In this document: piece by piece, positions 1-5,076 of the stretch
How positions within the stretch are numbered: the stretch's first letter is position 1
How the letters are laid out: each line of letters begins with the position of its first letter
DNA from: JBOFFI01 sp051657245
GTDB taxonomy: Bacteria; Pseudomonadota; Alphaproteobacteria; Holosporales; JBOFFI01
Assembly: GCA_051657245.1 (NCBI GenBank)
Contig: JBOFKI010000100.1
Coordinates: 1-5,076, forward strand
Reading direction: 5' to 3'
Length of the DNA stretch: 5,076 nucleotides
Program-made: the position numbers and the translations under genes
The notes under the pieces: generated by a model
Told to the model about the DNA's origin: nothing
What the model saw: the letters and a program-made list of their open reading frames with translations, nothing else
Database searches by the model: none

Positions 1-277
1 GGGAAGAAAGGAGGCTTAAGGCCATGCGTGTCCCAACCCCTTGCACTGTTCCTAGCAAACGAAACCATTCTTGCTCTTGGGGATCTGCAAACCCGTATAA
101 CTGAAGGGATTCAGGTCGCACATGGGTCTCAATCCAAAGAGAGACAGGGCCTTCTTGTTGCTGAAGAAATGCAAGGGTGATGGCCGAGGTAAAAACCTGA
201 TAGCCCACGCCTTGAACATCTAAAATAACGCTTGTCTCAAAAAAATAACGAGGAATCCCCGTTAAATGGGCAATCAT
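1..277 (-). CDS. ruvA: Holliday junction branch migration subunit RuvA, N-terminal part (cut by window edge)
   Basis: RuvA binds four-way Holliday junctions as a tetramer and loads the RuvB helicase onto them for branch migration in the cytoplasm. Reading the minus strand from the ATG at 277 gives 92 residues before the window ends. They begin MIAHLTGIPRYF, followed by VILDVQGVGYQVF (about residues 18-30), the typical start of the OB-fold domain I. ETHVRPESLQLYGF (about 51-64) is the conserved second half of that domain, and GTVQGVGTRMAL (about 77-88) is the first helix-hairpin-helix of domain II. The rest of domain II and the RuvB-binding domain III lie outside. A strong ribosome site, GGGGAG at 286-291, sits 8 bases before the ATG and supports this start. 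A weak promoter (TTGTAT at 342-347, AAGAAT at 319-324, 17 apart) is possible but inside transposon debris. ruvC, often just upstream, is not here. The family call is by motif recognition and is firm. Confidence 0.93.
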   Translation of the reverse strand, partial: MIAHLTGIPRYFFETSVILDVQGVGYQVFTSAITLAFLQQQEGPVSLWIETHVRPESLQLYGFADPQEQEWFRLLGTVQGVGTRMALSLLSS

Positions 278-332
278 GCAACACACTCCCCAATAGGCTA
301 TGCGATAAGGTTGGGACTATTCTTAACGATCT

Positions 333-464
333 TCAAGAAAAATACAAGCCATCCAAAGGTCTTTTGACGGAGCCAGCGCAGCGATCCGTCCATTCAAACC
401 CGTTATCTGTCAAAATGTTAACGGCCTTATCGGGGAAAAATTCCAAGAATCTCTTGGCAAAACC
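333..464 (-). pseudogene. Remnant of IS481-type transposase (integrase core fragment)
   Basis: One minus-strand frame reads about 42 codons, from Gly at 464 to a TGA at 333-335, with a TGA also just upstream at 471-473. Its core is VNILTDNGFEWTDRCAG followed by SVKRP. LTDNG with a following (E/W)(F/W)TDR is the hallmark around the second catalytic Asp of IS481-family DDE transposases. The segment has no start codon, no N-terminal helix-turn-helix and no downstream catalytic Glu region, so it is a decayed piece and not a gene. Its left part, AKRFLEFFPDKA, could belong either to this element or to the IS630 remnant next door, so the border near 430-470 is uncertain. It lies 56 bases upstream of the ruvA start and may supply part of the ruvA promoter region by chance. 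Confidence 0.7.
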
Positions 465-637
465 TCCCTGTCAATTTTTAGGGGCGAGTTTATTGCGTTT
501 CAAAATAGGATCCAGACGATTTGACCAGCGCACAAGCGCTGAAATCCCAACCTTAAAGCGTTCAGCTGTTCAAAAAAACGTTAACATATTCCCTTTGATG
601 CAAAAATACTTCGACGAAAATCCAACGAATACGCCAG
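458..637 (-). pseudogene. Remnant of IS630-type transposase N-terminus, frameshifted
   Basis: Three minus-strand frames, read in succession, rebuild the start of an IS630-family transposase. The first gives AYSLDFRRSIFASKG from about 634 and is closed by a TAA at 581-583. The same frame continues as RFFEQ. After an apparent small deletion near 567-572, AERFKVGISALVRWSNRLDP (from 566) continues in another frame and then reads ILKRNKLAPK to a TGA at 471-473. A further shift gives KIDREVL (478-458). In intact relatives these form one helix-turn-helix region, where YS-DFR, EQ-AERF-VG, RW and RNK-A-KID follow in this order. At the expected initiator, 635-637 reads CTG. The DDE half is missing. The order of motifs is seen in the sequence; the family name is from memory of the family, with no search run. 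Confidence 0.65.
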
Positions 638-703
638 CTAAACCTTTTCAGATAAAAAGTTTCATTCTTTTAAAAATATAACGCATTTATAAGGGGGTGG
701 CTA

Positions 704-733
704 TAGAGTGTGTCTGGTAAAAGATATTTTCAT
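704..733 (+). repeat. Left terminal inverted repeat of the MITE
   Basis: This arm pairs with 866-895 at 23 of 30 positions. Its shared core is GTGTCT-GTAAAAG. The outermost TA is probably the duplicated target. Confidence 0.75.
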
Positions 734-740
734 AGGGTTG

Positions 741-766
741 TCATTCCCGCGGAAGCGGGAATCTAG
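741..766 (+). repeat. Inner inverted repeat, left copy, with ATTCCCGC hairpin
   Basis: ATTCCCGC (743-750), loop GGAA, then GCGGGAAT (755-762) form a perfect 8-bp stem. The whole 26-base block is also the reverse complement of 821-846 with 24 of 26 matches, so it can fold either locally or with its partner. Such ATTCCCGC-N4-GCGGGAAT units are common dispersed palindromes in proteobacteria. Confidence 0.85.
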
Positions 767-820
767 ACAATTATCACAATCTGTTGCTTCTGCTGAAGCG
801 TCATGTTGATAGCTCTCCCC

Positions 821-846
821 CTGGATTCCCGCTTCCGCGGGAAGGA
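821..846 (-). repeat. Inner inverted repeat, right copy, with ATTCCCGC hairpin
   Basis: ATTCCCGC (825-832), loop TTCC, then GCGGGAA (837-843) form a 7-bp stem, with the eighth pair lost by a T-to-G difference at 844. It is the inverted partner of 741-766. Between the two copies, GCTTC-TGCT-GAAGC at 786-799 forms a further small hairpin at the centre of the element. Confidence 0.85.
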
Positions 847-865
847 CAAGAGGGGCAAAGGAACG

Positions 866-895
866 ATAAAGGTACCTTTTACAAGACACGTTCTA
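866..895 (-). repeat. Right terminal inverted repeat of the MITE
   Basis: Read on the minus strand it gives TAGAACGTGTCTTGTAAAAG, matching the left arm at 23 of 30 positions. Its last three bases (893-895) double as the TAG stop codon of sdhE. Confidence 0.75.
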
Positions 896-1156
896 TATGA
901 TCTTATCCAAAGCACAGCTGCGAAACATATCACAACATGGGGAGCTTTGAACAGCCTCCGGCAAGGTTCCCCCTTTTAAAAGCCAGTCCATCAGCGTAGG
1001 ATCTGGCAGATCCAGAAGCGCTTCTAGAAAAAGCTTCTCTTTTTCTGAAAGAGGTGCCTTTAAAAAAGGTTGAATGCCTCGGCCTAACAACACATCCGCC
1101 TCCTTAAAGCCCCGGTGGGTGGCCTGGTACAACAGCTTTTTTCGGAGTGGATCCAT
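893..1156 (-). CDS. sdhE: Succinate dehydrogenase assembly factor SdhE (FAD assembly factor, DUF339/YgfY family)
   Basis: SdhE is a small cytoplasmic protein that helps attach FAD covalently to the flavoprotein subunit SdhA of succinate dehydrogenase, and to fumarate reductase in some species. The 87-residue product has the normal length of the family. It carries the key RGFKE motif at residues 15-19, where Gly16 and Glu19 match the RGxxE motif known to be essential in the Escherichia coli protein. The family pattern continues as LSEKEKLFLEALLDLPDPTLMDWLLKG (about 36-62): an acidic helix, then the L-D--L--WL-G signature. A ribosome site, AAGAGG at 1165-1170, lies 8 bases before the ATG. It follows the tricorn gene after only 23 bp on the same strand, so the two are probably co-transcribed. 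The TAG stop is formed at the junction with the MITE, so the last residues may differ from the ancestral protein. Confidence 0.9.
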   Translation of the reverse strand: MDPLRKKLLYQATHRGFKEADVLLGRGIQPFLKAPLSEKEKLFLEALLDLPDPTLMDWLLKGGTLPEAVQSSPCCDMFRSCALDKII

Positions 1157-1179
1157 AGGGCGCGCCTCTTGTTTGTAAG

Positions 1180-4100
1180 TTAACGCTGAGGGGGTAACGG
1201 CTTCGCAGAAAGGTCGGGCACCTGTTCTGAAGCATCATCATCTGCAATTCCCACGCTTTTCTCAAGCAGCTGCATCACCTCAGCAATGCCACGGTCTAGC
1301 TGGGTGTCCTTTTGCGCTTGATAATCCTGGGGAGAAATCTCCACCACAATGTCAGGTTCAGCGCCATAATTTTCAATGGACCACCCAGCATCGTGAAACC
1401 AAAAAGCATATTCAGGCTGGGTGGTCATGCTGCCATCCAGCAAGGGGTGTCTGGGGAAAATGCCAATCACCCCTCCCCAGGTGCGTTTACCGATGAGGGG
1501 GCCGAGCCCCATTTTCTTGAAACTGTGGCTGAACATATCTCCGTCGGAGGCTGTATATTCGTTGCACAGCGCCACCATAGGGCCCGCTGGAGACTCGATG
1601 GGATAGAACACCTTCCCCATCCAGCGGGTTTGGTCAAAGCCCAACCGCTTGCGTGCTAATTTCTCCAAAAGCAAGCTGGAGATGACACCCCCTCGGTTAA
1701 AGCGCACATCCACAATGAGGCCATCTCGGTGGTGTTCTGCTAAATAACCCCGGTGAAATTCAGCAAATCCTTGGAGCGACATATCGGGGATGTGAAGGTA
1801 ACCCACCCGTCCGTGGGTCTTTTCGTGGACATAACGCCGATTTGCCTCAACCCAATCTCGATAAGAAAGCGCCTCGATGGAGGGTAGCGGCGCTACATAG
1901 ACCATACGCTTGTTTTGTCCATCTCCGTCACTTACCCACAGGGGAACCAGCTGATTGGCTTGATACACCAATACCTTTTCAGGAGGATTGTTGGCAGAAA
2001 GCCCTTGGCCAGCGATGGCCCAGATCAGATCCCCTTCTTTCAGGTTTATGCCTGGCTTAAGAAGCGGAGATCCATGGGCAGCGCTCCAAAGGTCTCCTCG
2101 GATGAAGCTTACAATACGATAAGCTTGAACCGTGGGGTCAAAAGCGAAGGTCGCCCCCAGTTGCCCTAGTGTATAAGATGGACCTATCGCAGGATGGGGT
2201 GCCCATACATAGGCATGGGAGCTTCCCAATTCTCCTTGCATGTCGGCGATAAGGTCAATGAGCTCTTCTTGGGTTGCAACGGCTTCCACCAGGGGGCGAT
2301 AGCGTTGATAAACGGCCTCCCAGTCTACATGGGACATGGTTTGGGTCCAAAAAAGCTCTTTTTGTAGGCGCCAAGCTTCATCAAACATGTGAGACCACTC
2401 TTGGGGTGGGGAAATGGATAGGCGTATGCGTGCCCAATCAAACCATCCACCAGCTTTGTAAGAGGCATCAGATTCCTCTGGCTTTTCACCAGCCTTCAAC
2501 ACCCGCAGGCGTTTGTCTGTACAATAGGCGAGGTATTGCTTGTTTTCTGAAAGACTAAAATGCAGAACATCTGCCACAAGGGTTTCGTGTTTGAGGGTAT
2601 TGAAATCATAGAGGCTCAGCTTACCTGCGCCATGAGATGGCTTTTCGTGCTCTTCATCCTCATCTTCTGTGTCGTGATCAAGGGAGGCTCCAGAAAAATC
2701 CAAAAAAAGCACCTTGCCTTTAAGCAAGCCTTCAACCTGGGTATAACGCCCTTCTGAAACAGGAAATTCTAAGATTCGTTGTTGGATCCCTTCCAAGTCA
2801 ACCATAAGAGGCTTCTGAGCTTTTGTTTCAGCTGTTCCCTCTTCCCGCTCTTCCTGTTTATCTTCCCGCTCTGGGTCTTCCGCCTCAACCAGGGGGGGCA
2901 CAAAGGGAGAAGCCGTTTCCTTCTGGAGTGTCACCAAGTAGGGCTTGACTGCTTTGGAAAAGCCTAAATCAAAGGTCAGCGTATCCCACGTGGGTGCAAA
3001 GGTTCTGCTTGAGAGGAAATAGAGATATTTCCCTTCAGGATCGAAGGAAGGATCTACGTCACAGCCTATGGGGCTTGTGATATCAACGGTCGTTCCTTCT
3101 TTGATATGACGCAAGCGGATCACGCTGATCTTATGGGTCACATGCACACCATAGGCAACCCATGCGCCGTCGGGGGACCAAGCGAAACCTTCAATTTCTC
3201 CGCAAGGGCTTCTGTCAATCACCTGAAATGTTTGGGTTACCATATCAACATAACACAGCTCATGACGATGATTCGTCAGCAGCACCGCATCTGCTTGGGG
3301 AGAGGCTTGCATCTCCAGGATGCGCCCCCAGTCAAATCCTTTTAGGACTTGTAAGGGATTCAGGCCTGTTTCATCATAAACTTCCAGCACCTCTTCTAAG
3401 CCGTTATCTCTCACCACCATGATGCGGTTACCTTTGTGAAGCCAACAGGCCAAGCGGTAACGTACGCCGTCTCGCTCCCCATGCTGAAAAACAGGGCCTT
3501 TATGGGCGCTGGCCCTAAAAAGCCTGCCTCGGGTTGTGAGGGAGAGGTAGTTGCCCTCTGGGTTTAGAGCAAAGCTGGTTAAATGCTCCTGGGGGCACGC
3601 AAATGCTCGCTGGGAGGAAGGTTTTGGGCTGAAGTGCTGCACCTCAATGGGTGTCCCCTTGTGTTTTTGAAGATCATAAGACCACAGCGCCCCTCCTGCA
3701 CTATAAACCAAATGGCGACCGTCGGTTTGCAGGCTGCGGGCATAGAAATCTTGATGATGGGTATGGCGTACAAGGTCATCCCCTCCTAGGGTGCAACTGT
3801 ACACGTTGCCGTGGCCTTCATGATCTGAGAGAAAATAGATCCTGTCTTTCAGCCAGAAAGGCCGAAGCGCATTCCCACCCAGGCCTAGAAGCTTTTTGAA
3901 AGCGCCTTCTCCTTGGAGATCTATCCAGATCTCGCCCGCTGTTCCCCCACGGTATCGCTTCCATGAAGCATATCCATATCCATGGCGCTGCAAGACCGCC
4001 CCTGATGAGCCTTCCTGTGCCGGTTGATAGAAATTTGCAGGGCCCACGGCAAATTGCTGAGGCTGTCCTCCTGAAAGGTGAAGCTTATAGATATGGCGCT

Positions 4101-4437
4101 GTTGAAAAGGAGATCCAGCGCTTGCTGCAAAAAGCACCTCCTGGGCGCTGCTCCACCCCACCACCTGACAACTGTTTCCTCCCAAAAACGTTAACCGTTT
4201 AGGAGCACCCCCTTGGCTGGGAATGACGTAAACCTCTTCACAACCTTCCTCCGTTCCTGTGAAAGCGATCCAATCACCCTTGGGAGAAAGGCAAGGAAAG
4301 CGAGAAAGGCCTGCGCCCACCGTTAAGCGTCGGGCGACACCTCCTTCCAGGGGAGCTATCCAAACATCTTGCTCACATACAAAAGCAAGTTGGTCTTCAA
4401 AAACGGTTGGGTCACGGTAATAGCCAGGGGCGTTCAT
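1180..4437 (-). CDS. tri: Tricorn protease homolog (peptidase family S41B), full length
   Basis: Tricorn is a large cytosolic serine protease that cuts oligopeptides released by upstream ATP-dependent proteases into short peptides, which aminopeptidases then finish. At 1085 residues this homolog has about the full family length, with no signal peptide, in line with a cytosolic site. N-terminal repeats of the LSPKGDWIAFTG and PSQGGAPKRLTF type (about 10-265) form the six-bladed propeller. Residues about 270-640 form the seven-bladed one, including FAWSPDGAWVAYG at 418. The mixed C1 domain (about 675-750) carries GELGSSHAYV with Ser740-His741. A PDZ-like domain follows (about 755-845), then the C2 domain with VRFNRGG (911-917), NEYTASDGD with nucleophile Ser964 and Asp965, RTWGGVIG, and WSIENYGAEPD with Glu1022. 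These match Ser745-His746, Ser965-Asp966 and Glu1023 of the Thermoplasma enzyme as I recall it. Asp935 lies 29 residues before the Ser, as the P1-specificity Asp936 does. Two highly acidic inserts (about 517-540 and 587-600) are unusual. A ribosome site, AGAGGAAGG (4448-4456), lies 10 bases before the ATG. Confidence 0.95.
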   Translation of the reverse strand: MNAPGYYRDPTVFEDQLAFVCEQDVWIAPLEGGVARRLTVGAGLSRFPCLSPKGDWIAFTGTEEGCEEVYVIPSQGGAPKRLTFLGGNSCQVVGWSSAQEVLFAASAGSPFQQRHIYKLHLSGGQPQQFAVGPANFYQPAQEGSSGAVLQRHGYGYASWKRYRGGTAGEIWIDLQGEGAFKKLLGLGGNALRPFWLKDRIYFLSDHEGHGNVYSCTLGGDDLVRHTHHQDFYARSLQTDGRHLVYSAGGALWSYDLQKHKGTPIEVQHFSPKPSSQRAFACPQEHLTSFALNPEGNYLSLTTRGRLFRASAHKGPVFQHGERDGVRYRLACWLHKGNRIMVVRDNGLEEVLEVYDETGLNPLQVLKGFDWGRILEMQASPQADAVLLTNHRHELCYVDMVTQTFQVIDRSPCGEIEGFAWSPDGAWVAYGVHVTHKISVIRLRHIKEGTTVDITSPIGCDVDPSFDPEGKYLYFLSSRTFAPTWDTLTFDLGFSKAVKPYLVTLQKETASPFVPPLVEAEDPEREDKQEEREEGTAETKAQKPLMVDLEGIQQRILEFPVSEGRYTQVEGLLKGKVLFLDFSGASLDHDTEDEDEEHEKPSHGAGKLSLYDFNTLKHETLVADVLHFSLSENKQYLAYCTDKRLRVLKAGEKPEESDASYKAGGWFDWARIRLSISPPQEWSHMFDEAWRLQKELFWTQTMSHVDWEAVYQRYRPLVEAVATQEELIDLIADMQGELGSSHAYVWAPHPAIGPSYTLGQLGATFAFDPTVQAYRIVSFIRGDLWSAAHGSPLLKPGINLKEGDLIWAIAGQGLSANNPPEKVLVYQANQLVPLWVSDGDGQNKRMVYVAPLPSIEALSYRDWVEANRRYVHEKTHGRVGYLHIPDMSLQGFAEFHRGYLAEHHRDGLIVDVRFNRGGVISSLLLEKLARKRLGFDQTRWMGKVFYPIESPAGPMVALCNEYTASDGDMFSHSFKKMGLGPLIGKRTWGGVIGIFPRHPLLDGSMTTQPEYAFWFHDAGWSIENYGAEPDIVVEISPQDYQAQKDTQLDRGIAEVMQLLEKSVGIADDDASEQVPDLSAKPLPPQR

Positions 4438-4621
4438 CTCTCAAGGGCCTTCCTCTGATATTCAAATGTAGCATCCCAGAAATACCACAGGAAAAGAAAT
4501 TTAAAAAAGATGAATTTTGATTTTTTAGAGTTAAAAAACACCCTCCTCTTTTTTGCATAAATTTCTTTTAATTTTTTTGTTTCATTTTAGACATAATTTT
4601 ATGTTTAATGGAGCTTAAAAA
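4438..4621. promoter_or_regulatory. AT-rich divergent intergenic region between tricorn and an interrupted exported-protein gene
   Basis: The two flanking genes point away from each other, so both promoters should lie here. The stretch is much richer in A and T than the tricorn gene. I find only weak promoter-like hexamers: for the plus-strand gene TTGTTT at 4578-4583 with TATGTT at 4600-4605 (16 apart, perhaps too close to the ribosome site), and for tricorn TACATT on the minus strand shortly before its ribosome site. AAAAAA (4533-4538) and TTTTTT (4549-4554) flank a GC-containing centre but make only an A-T stem, so I do not call a terminator. No operator-like dyad stands out. Confidence 0.3.
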
Positions 4622-4732
4622 ATGATAAAAGTCAAAAATGCCTTTTGGATCATGCTGGGAACAGTTTCAATGGCTTTTGCCACTGGAAATAAACTATTAG
4701 ATAGTGTCGTCAAAAGATTTTTTTTATGTTAG
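4622..4732 (+). pseudogene. Start of an exported-protein gene, disrupted by the IS5-family insertion
   Basis: A good ribosome site (GGAG at 4610-4613, 8 bases before the ATG) precedes an open frame of only 36 codons. Its first 20 residues, MIKVKNAFWIMLGTVSMAFA, look like a classical Sec signal peptide: lysines at 3 and 5, a hydrophobic core from 7 to 20, and an A-F-A site for signal peptidase I. The next residues, TGNKLL, would start the mature protein. From about 4700 the frame enters the IS5-family left end and stops at a TAG (4730-4732) inside it. The remainder of the gene, if it survives, should lie beyond the insertion, outside this window. The identity of the mature protein cannot be told from 6 residues. 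It might instead be a tiny secreted peptide, but the IS boundary makes interruption more likely. Confidence 0.6.
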
Positions 4733-5076
4733 GATGATATGTAAAATCAATCAAAAAAAGGATTTTTTTATGACAGCTTCTCATCGACGTCACGATATTT
4801 CTGATCACGTATGGAGCCTTTTAGAGGCGCGACTGCCTGGACGAAAAGGGTCTTGGGGAGCTGTCGCCCATGATAATAGGCTTTTTATCAACGCCGTATT
4901 CTGGATATTGCGCACCGGCGCGCCTTGGAGGGATTTACCCCCTGATTATGGCGATTGGAAAAACACCCATCGACGATTTTGCAGATGGCGCGACAAGGGC
5001 ATTTGGCAAAAATTGCTGGAAGCCCTTGTGACAGAGCCTGATTTTGAGTGGCTCATGATCGATGCGAGTCATGTCA
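4700..5076 (+). mobile_element. IS5-family insertion sequence, left part (runs off the window)
   Basis: The element is defined by its transposase gene at 4770. The left end is placed at about 4700, where GATAGTGTCGTCAAAAGAT follows a TA, because this resembles the MITE end (GAGTGTGTCTGGTAAAAGAT): about 15 of 19 aligned bases agree with one gap, and in both the G follows TA directly. The boundary is inferred from that likeness and could be off by several bases. The right end, and thus the target duplication, is not visible. Confidence 0.65.
4770..5076 (+). CDS. IS5-family transposase, N-terminal part (cut by window edge)
   Basis: The transposase would cut and join the ends of its element through a DDE active site. 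The 102 residues seen match the N-terminal module of IS5-family, IS427-like transposases: HDISDHVWSLLEARLP (about 8-23), then DNRLFINAVFWILRTGAPWR (35-54), DLPPDYGDW (55-63), and the arginine-rich THRRFCRWRDKGIW (66-79). LMIDASHV follows at 95-102, with Asp98 as the first catalytic Asp. The frame is intact up to the edge. In many relatives the gene is split into two frames joined by programmed frameshifting shortly after this point; whether that applies cannot be seen. The start is supported by an AAAGGA ribosome site (4757-4762) 7 bases upstream, separated by an all-T spacer. A TAAAAT at 4742-4747 may be a -10 box, with no clear -35. Confidence 0.9.
   Translation, partial: MTASHRRHDISDHVWSLLEARLPGRKGSWGAVAHDNRLFINAVFWILRTGAPWRDLPPDYGDWKNTHRRFCRWRDKGIWQKLLEALVTEPDFEWLMIDASHV

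Larger units (their letters stand above)
278..700. other. Gene-free stretch filled with transposon debris
   Basis: This stretch has no credible intact gene on either strand. The minus strand holds the IS630-type and IS481-type fragments listed separately. A plus-strand open frame of 149 codons starting at 232 overlaps the ruvA start and runs antisense to both fragments; its product resembles nothing I know and it has no convincing ribosome site, so I treat it as chance. The part from about 640 to 700 is AT-rich and shows no structure I can name. The last bases before the ruvA start hold its ribosome site. Confidence 0.6.
706..893. mobile_element. 188-bp MITE-like non-autonomous element with TA flanks
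   Basis: The left end (704-733, TAGAGTGTGTCTGGTAAAAG...) and the reverse complement of the right end (866-895, TAGAACGTGTCTTGTAAAAG...) match at 23 of 30 positions, forming terminal inverted repeats. A TA sits directly outside each end (704-705 and 894-895), as expected for TA-duplicating elements of the IS630 or IS5/IS427 type. A longer direct repeat, CTATA at 701-705 and 893-897, is the alternative target duplication. The inside carries two copies in inverted orientation of an ATTCCCGC-type hairpin and a small central hairpin, and no gene. Open frames in it encode LDSRFRGND and VLPAEAGIQ-like strings, which are well-known translations of this class of dispersed bacterial repeat. The end sequence resembles the start of the IS5-family element at about 4700, a possible source of transposase. 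It lies exactly at the 3' end of sdhE. Confidence 0.75.

Noticed and set aside
220..254. Short direct repeat AAAATAACG at two places near the ruvA start
   Set aside because: Both copies fall inside the ruvA coding frame, are only nine bases long, and can arise by chance in AT-rich DNA.
232..681. A 149-codon plus-strand open frame
   Set aside because: It lies antisense to the ruvA start and to two transposase remnants, has no convincing ribosome site, and resembles no family I know.
741..846. Repeated palindromes as a possible CRISPR array
   Set aside because: There are only two copies, in opposite orientation, inside a terminal-inverted-repeat element; there is no regular spacing of direct repeats.
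701..889. A 62-codon minus-strand open frame with VLPAEAGIQ and LDSRFRGND strings
   Set aside because: It is the translation of the inverted hairpin repeats inside the MITE; such strings are a known annotation artefact of this repeat class.
1312..4202. Many open frames of 60-115 codons opposite to or within the tricorn gene
   Set aside because: They are overlaid on a well-supported 1085-codon gene and show no family motifs, so they are chance shadows.
4531..4556. A-tract and T-tract around a GC-containing centre, resembling a bidirectional terminator
   Set aside because: The stem would be only A-T pairs with a large loop, and neither flanking gene ends here; both start.

Overview
The window looks like a piece of a Gram-negative, proteobacterial chromosome, most likely alphaproteobacterial and perhaps host-associated. 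Pointers are an SdhE-type assembly factor (a family typical of alpha-, beta- and gammaproteobacteria and mitochondria), a RuvA with the standard N-terminus, AT-rich spacers, and a dense mix of live and decayed insertion sequences. The taxonomic guess is inference; no marker here settles it.

Layout from left to right. Positions 1-277 (minus) hold the first 92 codons of ruvA, cut by the window edge. Positions 278-700 hold no intact gene. On the minus strand they carry frame-broken remains of an IS630-type transposase (about 458-637) and, directly next to it, an IS481-type integrase core (about 333-464). Positions 706-893 are a 188-bp MITE-like element with terminal inverted repeats, a TA on each side and an internal near-perfect inverted pair of hairpins. 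Then, all on the minus strand and read toward the MITE, come sdhE (893-1156) and, 23 bp upstream of it, a full-length 1085-residue tricorn protease (1180-4437) with every catalytic residue recognisable. The two are probably one transcription unit, with tricorn first.

Beyond the tricorn start is an AT-rich spacer of about 180 bp that separates it from a divergent plus-strand gene. Only the signal-peptide-coding start of that gene survives (4622 to about 4699), because an IS5-family element enters at about 4700. The transposase of that IS starts at 4770 and runs off the right edge just after its first catalytic Asp.

Tricorn acts late in cytosolic protein breakdown, cutting oligopeptides to short peptides. 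SdhE attaches FAD to the succinate dehydrogenase flavoprotein. RuvA is the junction-binding subunit of the RuvABC branch-migration machinery. Nothing links the three functionally. I see no new biological system. The points most worth following are the resemblance between the MITE ends and the IS5-family end in the same window, the MITE junction forming the sdhE stop codon, and a complete tricorn protease in this setting.
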